The notes under the pieces were generated by a model. That model had not been told where the DNA came from. It did not search any database and saw only the letters and a program-made list of their open reading frames with translations. A DNA stretch of 10,003 bases. It comes from CAIYRG01 sp035632215 (GTDB taxonomy: Bacteria > Pseudomonadota > Alphaproteobacteria > Micropepsales > Micropepsaceae). Position 1 is the first letter of the stretch. Every line of letters starts with the position of its first letter. This document shows positions 1 through 6,357 of the stretch, one piece after another. The DNA lies in NCBI GenBank assembly GCA_035632215.1, contig DASQHF010000166.1, positions 1-10,003 on the forward strand. The letters are read 5' to 3'. Both the position numbers and the translations under genes were made by a program.

Positions 1-720
1 CGTCGGCGATATCGCCACTTCGCCCGAGATGACGAGGTTTGCGAGCGCCCGTGCCGTGATCGGATAAATCCGGATGTTCTGCTCGGCCAGTTTGCGCACG
101 AAATCCTCGCCTTTGGTGAGCACGAGCGCTGCCACAAAATTCGCCGCGGTGGAAACCGAGCCCGACATCGCCATGCGGCCGCGCCATTCGGGCTTCAAGA
201 GATCGTCGTAGCTCTTCGGCGCTTCGCTGATCAGCTTCGTGTTGAAGCCGATGCCGGTATAGGACTCGCGTGCGACCACCCAATGGCGGTCTTTCTCGAT
301 CGCGGCATCATCGAAGGCTGCCGCTTCGGGCGAAGAGAAGGGCTGTAGGATCTTCGCGTCGCGGATGAGGATCAGGCCTTCGGAGGAGAGCTCGAACATG
401 TCGATCTTGCTCCCGCCCACCCGATACTCCGCGAGCGCCCGGCGGGTGATGTCGGTCTGCGGTCCGCGCTGCAGGGCCACCTTCAGGAACGGATATTTCC
501 GCGTGAAGCCCTGGATCAGCGGCTCGATCTGCGTGCCCGTTGTGTAAAGCAGAAGCCCGCGCTCGGCCCTGGCGCCCTTCTCGAGCATCGCCTGGCGGTC
601 GCCGCCCGAATAATTCGCGATCGCCTCGACCGCCGTTGTGCCTTGTGCGGCAGCCTTCAGTGGCCATGCCGCGAGGGCCGCCGGAATCAAGCGCGAGAAA
701 TCCCTTCGCGTTATTCGCAC
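1..720 (-). CDS. ABC transporter substrate-binding protein, iron(III)/family-1 type (3' end cut by window)
   Basis: The reading frame is open from a GTG at 718-720 to the window edge, giving 240 residues; about a quarter to a third of a typical family protein is missing. An in-frame TGA lies 12 bases before the GTG, so the start can hardly be further upstream. The N-terminus MRITRRDFSRLIPAALAAW fits a twin-arginine signal (TRRDFSR, then a short hydrophobic stretch ending AAAQ). The mature part resembles FbpA/AfuA-like binding proteins: an LLLYTTGTQIEPL first strand, F-x-R-K-Y-P, then IDMFELSSEGL, Y-x-x-I-x-x-N-T-K-L-I and SYDDLLKPEWRGRMAM. By family it would bind a solute in the periplasm and deliver it to an inner-membrane permease; no permease or ATPase is in view. 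It lies 19 bp after the MBL-fold gene, probably in the same operon. The ligand is unknown, and the Tyr-Tyr iron ligands cannot be judged because the C-terminal part is missing. Confidence 0.85.
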   Translation of the reverse strand, partial: MRITRRDFSRLIPAALAAWPLKAAAQGTTAVEAIANYSGGDRQAMLEKGARAERGLLLYTTGTQIEPLIQGFTRKYPFLKVALQRGPQTDITRRALAEYRVGGSKIDMFELSSEGLILIRDAKILQPFSSPEAAAFDDAAIEKDRHWVVARESYTGIGFNTKLISEAPKSYDDLLKPEWRGRMAMSGSVSTAANFVAALVLTKGEDFVRKLAEQNIRIYPITARALANLVISGEVAISPT

Positions 721-739
721 GATTGGGCGCTCTCAGGTC

Positions 740-1633
740 TCAATCGAGGACGCCTTTGAGGCTGCGATAGGTCCGCCGCACGACGACTTCCCTCTGCTGC
801 TGATAGCCGGACAAGTCCTTGTACTGTGCCAGCTGCACGCGCGCCACCGCCTCGGCTTCCGTCGCGCCGCGCGCGATCTCTTGAGCCACGGCATCGCGTG
901 CGTCGACGAGAATCTGCCGGAAGCGAATGAGCGCCTGACGGGACGCCTTGGGATCCTTCTCCATCTTGCCGTGCGCCGGCACGAAGATGTCAGCATCGAG
1001 CTTCAAGGCAGTGTCGATGGCGGTGATCCAATCGGCGTAGCCCGACTCCATCCAGGGGAAGCGGTCGTAGAAGAACAGCTCGCTCATATAGACGATGCGG
1101 TCTTGCGGCACGAAGACGATGCTGTCGCCCCGCGTATGCGCCCGGCCGATGTGGAGGATCTGGATCTCCTTGCCGCCCAAGTTCAGCGTCATGCGATCGC
1201 GATAGGTCACTTGAGGCAGTCGCGCGTTCCGCTCGGCAGCCGGCACGTTCTTCATCAGATCGCTGAGATCGGCTCGGTAGTTCTCGTGCCCGATTTTGAT
1301 CGCGTCCTGATAAGCGACATTGCCCTTGGTGAAGTTGTCGTGGAACGTCGATGAGATCAGATAGCGGACTGGCCCTTTGAGGGTGGCGGCAATCGCCTGC
1401 CGCTCGCGCCTGGCCACCGCCTCGTTGTACAGCGCATCGACGACCACGAGGCCTTCGCTGGTTTCGATGATGCCGCTGACATAGGCGTTGGAATTGTAGG
1501 TGTAATGGCCTGGGATGATCTGCTCGAGCGTGTCGGTCCCTTCGGCTGCTCGCGCAGGTAGCGCAAACAATACCAGCAAGGAAACCAGAGCTCGCGTGAG
1601 AGCGGATAAGTGTAAGCGCCATTGCGTTGACAT
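740..1633 (-). CDS. Exported MBL-fold protein with degenerate metal-binding motif
   Basis: The protein has 297 residues with a signal peptide (hydrophobic 9-26, cleavage near PARAA at 26-30). The fold is recognisable: GLVVVDALYN (61-70) matches the early strand after which metallo-beta-lactamase proteins carry their motif, HIGRAHTRGDSIVFVP (161-176) is the usual A-H-T-x-G-D block, and VPAHG (218-222) is the last His motif. The main HxHxDH motif, however, reads T96-F-H98-D-N100-F101, so three of its four ligands are replaced, and the bridging Asp of the usual GDLLF is Glu185 in SELFF. His98, His166 and His221 remain. It may be a non-canonical hydrolase or a non-catalytic binding protein. ATG at 1631-1633 is chosen over the TTG at 1637-1639 because GGAGG lies 7 bases before the ATG and directly abuts the TTG. 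It is followed by the binding-protein gene after 19 bp. Confidence 0.85.
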   Translation of the reverse strand: MSTQWRLHLSALTRALVSLLVLFALPARAAEGTDTLEQIIPGHYTYNSNAYVSGIIETSEGLVVVDALYNEAVARRERQAIAATLKGPVRYLISSTFHDNFTKGNVAYQDAIKIGHENYRADLSDLMKNVPAAERNARLPQVTYRDRMTLNLGGKEIQILHIGRAHTRGDSIVFVPQDRIVYMSELFFYDRFPWMESGYADWITAIDTALKLDADIFVPAHGKMEKDPKASRQALIRFRQILVDARDAVAQEIARGATEAEAVARVQLAQYKDLSGYQQQREVVVRRTYRSLKGVLD

Positions 1634-1659
1634 AGCCAACCTCCCGGCAGAAGCGCCCG

Positions 1660-1688
1660 AATTTACCGCTCGCCCGAGCCAGCGTCAC
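1660..1688 (-). promoter_or_regulatory. Candidate sigma-70-type promoter for the MBL-fold gene
   Basis: On the minus strand GTGACG (1688-1683) and TAAATT (1665-1660) are separated by exactly 17 bases. They match four of six positions of each consensus hexamer. The -10 box lies 26 bases before the ATG at 1633, leaving a short leader that contains the GGGAGG ribosome binding site. This is pattern recognition only. Confidence 0.4.
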
Positions 1689-1751
1689 GCGGTTCCGCAT
1701 CCAGCCGCGCGACAGGCCCTATGCCGCCATTCGCCATGCGCCCTAAGGCGC

Positions 1752-1762
1752 GATAGATTGTG
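1752..1762 (+). promoter_or_regulatory. GATAGATTG element upstream of the amidase gene (possible -10 region)
   Basis: GATAGATTGTG begins 36 bases before the amidase ATG. The inner TAGATT matches four of six bases of a -10 box, but there is no convincing -35 at 17-18 bp. The same nine bases occur on the minus strand at 7689-7681, 38 bases before the HbpS-like ATG. Confidence 0.25.
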
Positions 1763-1787
1763 CATGGAAACAATGGGGGAGGACGCG

Positions 1788-3374
1788 ATGCTTTCCGCGA
1801 AATGGGTGTTTGCCGCAGCTCTGATCGCGTTCGCATCCACGAGCATGGCGCAGCCGAAGAGCGACACACCGTTTCAGGTCGTCGAGACGTCGATCGACAA
1901 TATCCATGCGGCGATGAAAGCGGGGAAGCTCACCGCGCACCAATTGACGCAAGCCTATCTCGACCGCATCGCGGCCTATGACAAAAAGGGCCCGATGATC
2001 AACGCGGTCATCACGTTGAATCCGCAGGCTCTCGCGGATGCCGACAGGCTGGACGCGACCTACAGGAGATCCGGCTTTGTCGGCCCCCTGCACGGGATCC
2101 CCATTCTGGTCAAGGACGAGATCGACGCGGCGGGTATGCCGACGACTTTGGGCACGGTCATCTTCAAGGATTACCGGCCGACGCGGGACGCCTTCGTCGT
2201 CGACAAGCTGCGCAAAGCCGGCGCGATCATCTTGGGAAAAACGACGTTGAGCGAGTTCGCCGCGGGCGATACCTACGGCTCGATGTTCGGCGTCACGCGC
2301 AATCCGTATGACCCCGAGCGCACGGTCGGCGGATCGTCGGGAGGATCGGGGGCTGCGCTTGCGGCGAATTTCTCCACGCTCGCGCTCGGCGAAGAGACGC
2401 TCGCCTCCATCCGCCGGCCGGGCGGCTGGAACGGCCTCGTCAGCTTGCGTCCGACGCCGGGCCTCGTCAGCCGCAGCGGCATGTGGGACGGCTATCCGAC
2501 GATCGCGGCGCAAATGGGCCCGATGGCGCGGAGTGTCAGCGACCTCGCGCAGCTCTTGGACGTCATGGTCGGTTACGATCCGGAAGATCCTTTAACCGCC
2601 ATGGGCGTGGGCAAAGTCCAAGGGAGCTACACCAAGGCCCTCGACAGGAACGGGCTCAAAGGTGCGCGCATCGGCATCTTGCGCGAATCGGTCGGCTCCA
2701 ATTCCGAGCCGGGATCGGAGGATTTCAAGAAAGTCGATGCCGTGTTCGAGAAGGACATAGCAGAGCTGAAAGCCGCGGGCGCCATCGTCGTCGATCCTGT
2801 CGTGATCCCGGACTTCAAGGCGTTGCTCGCGAAACGTTACGCGGACGCGGACGCCTCGGTGGAAGCGATGAAGCTCTATTTCGCCCGCAATCCGAACTCG
2901 CCTTTCAAGACGCCCGAGGACATCGGCAAATCCCCTCTCGTGGACCAAAGCTTTTTCCGCGCCCGCGCCGAGGCGTTAAGGAAAGGTCCCGAGCGGACCG
3001 ATTTCGCGAAATACGGCGCTTATCAGAAGGCGCGCGAGCAGTTGATGATCAATATCCAGAAAGTGATGGCCGACAATCGGCTCGATGCGATCGTGCACAA
3101 GACGGTCGAGCATCAGCCGACCTTGATCAAGGACGGCATCAACCCGCCTTTCGTCAGCCAAAAGGGCATCCCGAGTTTCAACACCTTCCTGCTCTATTGC
3201 TCGGTGATCACCGTGCCCTCGGGCTTCACGACCGACAATCTTCCCGTCGGTATCACCTTCTTCGGGCCGGCCTATAGCGAGGCGACATTGATCAAGCTCG
3301 CCTATGGTTACGAGCAGGCGACGCATCATCGCGTGCCGCCGAAGACGACCCCGGCGCTCGCGAAGGCGAATTAG
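1788..3374 (+). CDS. Exported amidase-signature (AS) family protein
   Basis: The protein has 528 residues. The open frame extends further upstream, but ATG 1788 is chosen because GGGGGAGG ends five bases before it and because it opens a clear signal peptide (MLSAKWVFAAALIAFASTSMA, cleavage near residue 21). The AS triad is in place: Lys109 in ILVKDE, the cis-Ser in GGSSGGS (Ser183) and nucleophile Ser207 in LASIRRP. The 24- and 74-residue spacings match fatty acid amide hydrolase closely. Family members hydrolyse amide bonds with a Ser-cisSer-Lys triad; this one should act in the periplasm or outside the cell, substrate unknown. The nucleophile loop is unusual: the common D-T-G-G-S-I-R is E-T-L-A-S-I-R, so the two oxyanion-hole glycines are Leu and Ala. 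The C-terminal ITFFGPAYSEATLIKLAYGYE block is typical, so the protein looks complete. The stop overlaps that of the convergent TPR-methyltransferase gene. Confidence 0.93.
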   Translation: MLSAKWVFAAALIAFASTSMAQPKSDTPFQVVETSIDNIHAAMKAGKLTAHQLTQAYLDRIAAYDKKGPMINAVITLNPQALADADRLDATYRRSGFVGPLHGIPILVKDEIDAAGMPTTLGTVIFKDYRPTRDAFVVDKLRKAGAIILGKTTLSEFAAGDTYGSMFGVTRNPYDPERTVGGSSGGSGAALAANFSTLALGEETLASIRRPGGWNGLVSLRPTPGLVSRSGMWDGYPTIAAQMGPMARSVSDLAQLLDVMVGYDPEDPLTAMGVGKVQGSYTKALDRNGLKGARIGILRESVGSNSEPGSEDFKKVDAVFEKDIAELKAAGAIVVDPVVIPDFKALLAKRYADADASVEAMKLYFARNPNSPFKTPEDIGKSPLVDQSFFRARAEALRKGPERTDFAKYGAYQKAREQLMINIQKVMADNRLDAIVHKTVEHQPTLIKDGINPPFVSQKGIPSFNTFLLYCSVITVPSGFTTDNLPVGITFFGPAYSEATLIKLAYGYEQATHHRVPPKTTPALAKAN

Positions 3375-5089
3375 CGGGTCTCGAGCGCGACGACGAGTCC
3401 GACGATCTCGCGATCGCCGTGGCGCTCGTGTACGCCCGTCTCCATCAGCGCGACGGAGAAGCCCAATTCCGCGGCGATACGCGCGACGTAACCGCGACCG
3501 TGCAGGTAACAGCCGCCTTCGGCCAAACCGCCCAAAGGCGCGACCGAGACGTCAGCACTTTCATCACTCGGGAACAGCGTAAACACGAACAGTCCTCCGG
3601 GCTTGAGACTCGCGTGCGCGGCGCGAAAGACGGGCTGCAAGTCGCCGAAATGGATAAGCGTAGCCGCGCTCGAGACGAGATCGTAGGCGCGCGGATGCGC
3701 GGCGAGAAAATCGATCAGATCGCCTCGGTGCAGCGCGTCGTAGACGCGGCTTTCCTTCGCGCGTTCCAGCATCTCCGGCATCAAGTCCACTCCGTCGAGC
3801 CGGCGGGCGATGGCGCGGAGCTCGTCGCCCACGAGTCCCGTGCCGCAGCCGGCATCGAGCACATCGAGGCCTTTGGCGCCCGGCCGCAGCTTCTCGACGG
3901 CGGCAGCAACGAGCTCATGACCACGATACGTGCTCTTTGCTCCGCCCCAGCGCTCGGCGCGGCCGGAATAGAGCTTGCGCAGAAGCGACTCGGAGGCTCG
4001 CTCCGGGATGGAAGCAAACCCCAGTCCCGCCAAGATCAGGCGGGCGCCTTCGGCGTCGTCGGGGTCCCGTTCGAGATAGGCGAGCAGAAACTCGCGTGCG
4101 TCTTCCCTGCGCCCGCAGCGCGCGAGCAGCAGGCCGAGCGAGAAATGGGGGAACGACGGCCGCTCCTTGAGGCGCGCTGCAACTTTCGCGGCCCGCAAGG
4201 CGTCTTCCTGCTTTCCCCGGTCGAAAAGGATTTCGCCCAGGGCGATATATGCATCCGGATATTGGGGAACATTCGCGGTCACCTGGCCGTACTGCGCAAT
4301 CGCATCGTCGAGCTTACCCTGCTTGCGCAAGATGGCGGCGAGGTTCATGCGCGCTTCGATGTAGCCAGGGCTTGCTTGAAGCGCGCGCTCGTGGGACGCG
4401 GCGGCTTCCCCGAACTTCCCCTCCTCCGCGAGGACGTTGCCGAGATTGTTGTGGGCTTGGGCGAAGTCGGGTTTGAGCGCGATCGCTCTTTCATAAGCCG
4501 CGATCGCCTCGCCACGCCGTTTCAGAGTCTGAAGCAAGACTCCGCGATTATAGTGCGCACAGGAGTTGCCCGGATTCAAAACGGTCCATCGGTCGAAGCA
4601 GCTGAGCGCCTCGTCGTGCCGCCCAAGCGCGCCCAGCACACCGCCGCGATTGCCTAGCGCATCCCCGTAAGCGGGCTCCACTTCGAGCGCGCGATCGTAG
4701 CTCGAGAGCGCTTCGTCGAAGCGCTTCATGTCGCGCAGCACATTACCGCGATTGTTGAACGCTTCCGCGAAGCGGGGTCTGAGCGCGAGCGCCCGGTCGT
4801 AGCTTTCCAGCGCCGCTTCGAAGCGCTTGAGCTCGCGCAGCGCGGTGCCGTAGTTCGCATGATAGGCCGCGTGGCTCGGATCGATCTTGATCGCGCGGCC
4901 GATGAGATCGATCGCTGCCGGAGCATTACCCCGTTGCTGCTCTATTACACCGAGCAGGCTTAAGGCATCCGCGTTCTTGGGATCCTGGGCGAGGACCTTG
5001 CGATAGAGAACGGCAGCCTCGGCAAGCTGACCCTTTTCATGCAGATGAATGGCTTGCTGAAGCACGGCGTCAGAACGTTCTAGCGCCAT
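3371..5089 (-). CDS. Ten-repeat TPR protein fused to a SAM-dependent methyltransferase
   Basis: The protein has 572 residues and no signal peptide or membrane segment. Residues 6-345 form ten gapless 34-residue TPR units, with conserved pattern such as A-x-x-N-x-G-N-x-L and A-L-x-S-Y-D-R-A-L-x-x-x-P. After a linker comes a class I methyltransferase (about 375-572): motif I LDVLDAGCGTG (408-418), acidic Asp435 in GVDLMPEM, GDLIDFL (456-462), YDLVSSAATLIHF (469-481) and LKPGGLFVFTLFP (495-507). TPR-methyltransferase fusions are known in Alphaproteobacteria; the TPR part presumably recruits a partner or substrate protein, but the methyl acceptor is unknown. ATG 5089-5087 overlaps the upstream TGA as TGATG, pointing to translational coupling; the only Shine-Dalgarno-like sequence, GAGG, is just two bases away. 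A start further upstream is possible in the open frame but would overlap the preceding gene heavily and begins with non-TPR sequence. Confidence 0.92.
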   Translation of the reverse strand: MALERSDAVLQQAIHLHEKGQLAEAAVLYRKVLAQDPKNADALSLLGVIEQQRGNAPAAIDLIGRAIKIDPSHAAYHANYGTALRELKRFEAALESYDRALALRPRFAEAFNNRGNVLRDMKRFDEALSSYDRALEVEPAYGDALGNRGGVLGALGRHDEALSCFDRWTVLNPGNSCAHYNRGVLLQTLKRRGEAIAAYERAIALKPDFAQAHNNLGNVLAEEGKFGEAAASHERALQASPGYIEARMNLAAILRKQGKLDDAIAQYGQVTANVPQYPDAYIALGEILFDRGKQEDALRAAKVAARLKERPSFPHFSLGLLLARCGRREDAREFLLAYLERDPDDAEGARLILAGLGFASIPERASESLLRKLYSGRAERWGGAKSTYRGHELVAAAVEKLRPGAKGLDVLDAGCGTGLVGDELRAIARRLDGVDLMPEMLERAKESRVYDALHRGDLIDFLAAHPRAYDLVSSAATLIHFGDLQPVFRAAHASLKPGGLFVFTLFPSDESADVSVAPLGGLAEGGCYLHGRGYVARIAAELGFSVALMETGVHERHGDREIVGLVVALETR

Positions 5090-5808
5090 CACCTCAGCTT
5101 GCCGCCGACTTCGACGTTCTGGCAGACGTTCTCGACGATCCGTTGCTTTTCGTCGGTTGCATCCTTGCGCGTGTAGGTCACGGTCCGCTTGAACGTCGCG
5201 CGGAAGATCTTGGGATCGGTGAGCGTCCAATCGGAGCTGATCGTCTTCCCGTCAGGCGACATCGTCCAGCGCTCAATGAAGTGCAACTCGTCGGAGTGCG
5301 GGAAACCGCTGCTGTCGACGAGCGTCTCTTCGTCGATATTGTTGGTGTCGATGACGAGCGCATCGCTCTCCCAATGGGCGATCGAATCGCCCATGAAGGT
5401 CGGGAAGTAATCCTTGCGATGCTGGGCCTGGAAATAGATCTCGCGCGCCGGTCCAAGCCATTCGCCGACGATCGCGATGTGATCGTCCTTTTGCAGGATG
5501 TCGAAGGTGCCGAACATGGCGAGCCTCGGGATGCCCAAAGGATGGCACATCAGCCCGGTGTCGATGGTGGGATCGCCCTTGTCCACGCCCGCTTTCTTGA
5601 TGGCGTAGAGCCGCTGTCCTTCCGGCGTCATGTCCATCTTGTCGCGCGGCAAGAGCACGCCATTGCCGCAATTCGTCCGGCATTGCCAGAGGCCGCTGAA
5701 GTCCGGATGCCCGCCCATCCTCGGTTGCGCATCGGCACTGTTCGCGAACACCACCCATACCCAGGCCGCGCATGCGACGCCGCCAAATGCGAAGTCCCGT
5801 AGACGCAC
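5089..5808 (-). CDS. Exported protein of uncharacterised family (paralog A)
   Basis: The protein has 239 residues from a GTG (5806-5808), preceded by GGGAGG with good spacing. The signal peptide covers about residues 1-28 (cleavage near ADAQ). The mature part starts with HPDFSGLW, then MCHPLGIPRLAMFG (87-100), MGDSIAHWESDALVIDT (139-155), a GFPHSDELHFIERW block (168-181) and a C-terminal IVENVCQN (224-231). These blocks recur in the proteins at 7888-8841 and 8981-9736. Shared features include Cys88 and Cys229, which could form a disulfide in the periplasm. I know such proteins only as hypothetical, with W-rich beta-strand-like patterning and no obvious catalytic motif; no function is claimed. 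Its stop overlaps the start of the TPR-methyltransferase by one base. A strong hairpin lies just before its ribosome binding site. Confidence 0.9.
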   Translation of the reverse strand: MRLRDFAFGGVACAAWVWVVFANSADAQPRMGGHPDFSGLWQCRTNCGNGVLLPRDKMDMTPEGQRLYAIKKAGVDKGDPTIDTGLMCHPLGIPRLAMFGTFDILQKDDHIAIVGEWLGPAREIYFQAQHRKDYFPTFMGDSIAHWESDALVIDTNNIDEETLVDSSGFPHSDELHFIERWTMSPDGKTISSDWTLTDPKIFRATFKRTVTYTRKDATDEKQRIVENVCQNVEVGGKLR

Positions 5809-5831
5809 CTTAGCTCCTCCCTTGCGAGCGT

Positions 5832-5855
5832 CGTTCTCTTGTCACCAAGAGAACG
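5832..5855 (-). other. Perfect 10-bp intercistronic hairpin with GNRA loop
   Basis: CGTTCTCTTG (5832-5841) and CAAGAGAACG (5846-5855) are exact inverted repeats around a 4-base loop. On the transcribed minus strand the loop is GUGA, a GNRA tetraloop. It starts 20 bases after the DUF6152 stop and ends 10 bases before the GGGAGG of the next gene. No U-tract follows, so it is unlikely to be a simple intrinsic terminator; it may stabilise or process the mRNA. Confidence 0.7.
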
Positions 5856-5875
5856 CCTCACCGCCGTGCCGCGGA

Positions 5876-6277
5876 CTACTGTTGTTGCGCTGGGCCGCCT
5901 CGGCCGAGGACACGTCCGTCCGCCAGCGTCACGCGCATGATCTGCCCGCCGGGCGATCCGTCCTTTAAGGGATGGACTTCCATCGTGATCTTGTCGCCGA
6001 CCTTGAGTGTGTCTTTCGTCCATCCCATGCGGTAGAGGCCGCCGAGATTCCCGCCCTCCATTCCCCAGGTCACGGTCTCGTTCTTGTCGTTGATGGCGAC
6101 CATGTCGACCCAGACATGCGGATTGGCATAGGCGACGTTCTTAACCGTGCCCACGACGGTGATGCTCTTGGAGCTGTCGAACATCGCGAAGGAATGATGC
6201 GCGGAGGCAGAGCCCATCGCGGCTCCCCACAGCAGCACGGGTATTCCAACCACTCGCATGACGCGGTTCATGACCAT
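5876..6277 (-). CDS. DUF6152 family secreted protein
   Basis: The protein has 133 residues. ATG 6275-6277 is chosen over the in-frame ATG six bases later because GGAG lies 8-9 bases before it; the frame is open further upstream, but that part has no coding character or export signal. The signal peptide ends at MGSASA (21-26), so the mature protein should begin HHSFAMFD. Then come SITVVGTVKNVAYANPHVW (38-56), NETVTWGMEG (66-75), a glycine-rich segment, a GDKITMEVHPLKDGSPGG block (94-111) and a VTLADGRVLG end. These blocks are typical of DUF6152, a small beta-rich family of unknown function found in proteobacterial envelopes. The tail GRGGPAQQQ is low complexity. The His-His at the predicted new N-terminus, with His54 and His102, could bind a metal, but that is inference. 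It is the fourth gene of the minus-strand run. Confidence 0.88.
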   Translation of the reverse strand: MVMNRVMRVVGIPVLLWGAAMGSASAHHSFAMFDSSKSITVVGTVKNVAYANPHVWVDMVAINDKNETVTWGMEGGNLGGLYRMGWTKDTLKVGDKITMEVHPLKDGSPGGQIMRVTLADGRVLGRGGPAQQQ

Positions 6278-6298
6278 GACGTGCTCTCCGATCTCTCT

Positions 6299-6315
6299 CG
6301 AGCCCTGTAGGCTCG
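6299..6315 (-). other. Short perfect inverted repeat between PEBP and DUF6152 genes
   Basis: CGAGCC (6299-6304) and GGCTCG (6310-6315) pair perfectly around a 5-base loop. It lies 42 bases after the PEBP stop and 21 bases before the DUF6152 start. No U-tract follows on the minus strand. A 6-bp stem in GC-rich DNA may be chance, though the next intercistronic gap also holds a hairpin. Confidence 0.4.
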
Positions 6316-6357
6316 AACGCATTTTATGCCTTTTGCCCAAGGAGGAACGCAGCGCTT

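Larger units (their letters stand above)
1634..1787. other. Divergent intergenic region between MBL-fold and amidase genes
   Basis: These 154 bp hold the control signals for two divergent units. They contain the candidate MBL promoter at 1660-1688, a 5-bp inverted repeat GCGCC-CTAA-GGCGC at 1738-1751, the GATAGATTG element at 1752-1760, and the amidase ribosome binding site (GGGGGAGG, ending at 1782). No RNA gene or small ORF with a convincing start is visible. Confidence 0.6.

Noticed and set aside
638..1354. 238-residue open frame on the plus strand
   Set aside because: It is a shadow of the MBL-fold gene, which has clear family motifs on the minus strand.
1515..1787. Upstream extension of the amidase frame by 91 codons
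   Set aside because: It would overlap the MBL-fold gene's start, lacks a ribosome binding site and would bury the signal peptide.
3419..4657. 412-residue open frame on the plus strand
   Set aside because: It is antisense to the TPR-methyltransferase, whose ten regular repeats and motif I prove the minus-strand frame. The plus-strand translation has no recognisable domain and no ribosome binding site.
3371..5089. DNA-level tandem repeat of about 102 bp
   Set aside because: The periodicity is explained by the ten 34-residue TPR units; the copies have diverged and are coding.
5090..5230. N-terminal extension of the TPR-methyltransferase by 47 residues
   Set aside because: It would overlap paralog A by 141 bp and consists of Arg-rich non-TPR sequence; the TGATG junction gives a better start.
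5832..5855. Intrinsic terminator after DUF6152
   Set aside because: The stem is strong but no U-tract follows on either strand, and the downstream gene appears to belong to the same transcript.
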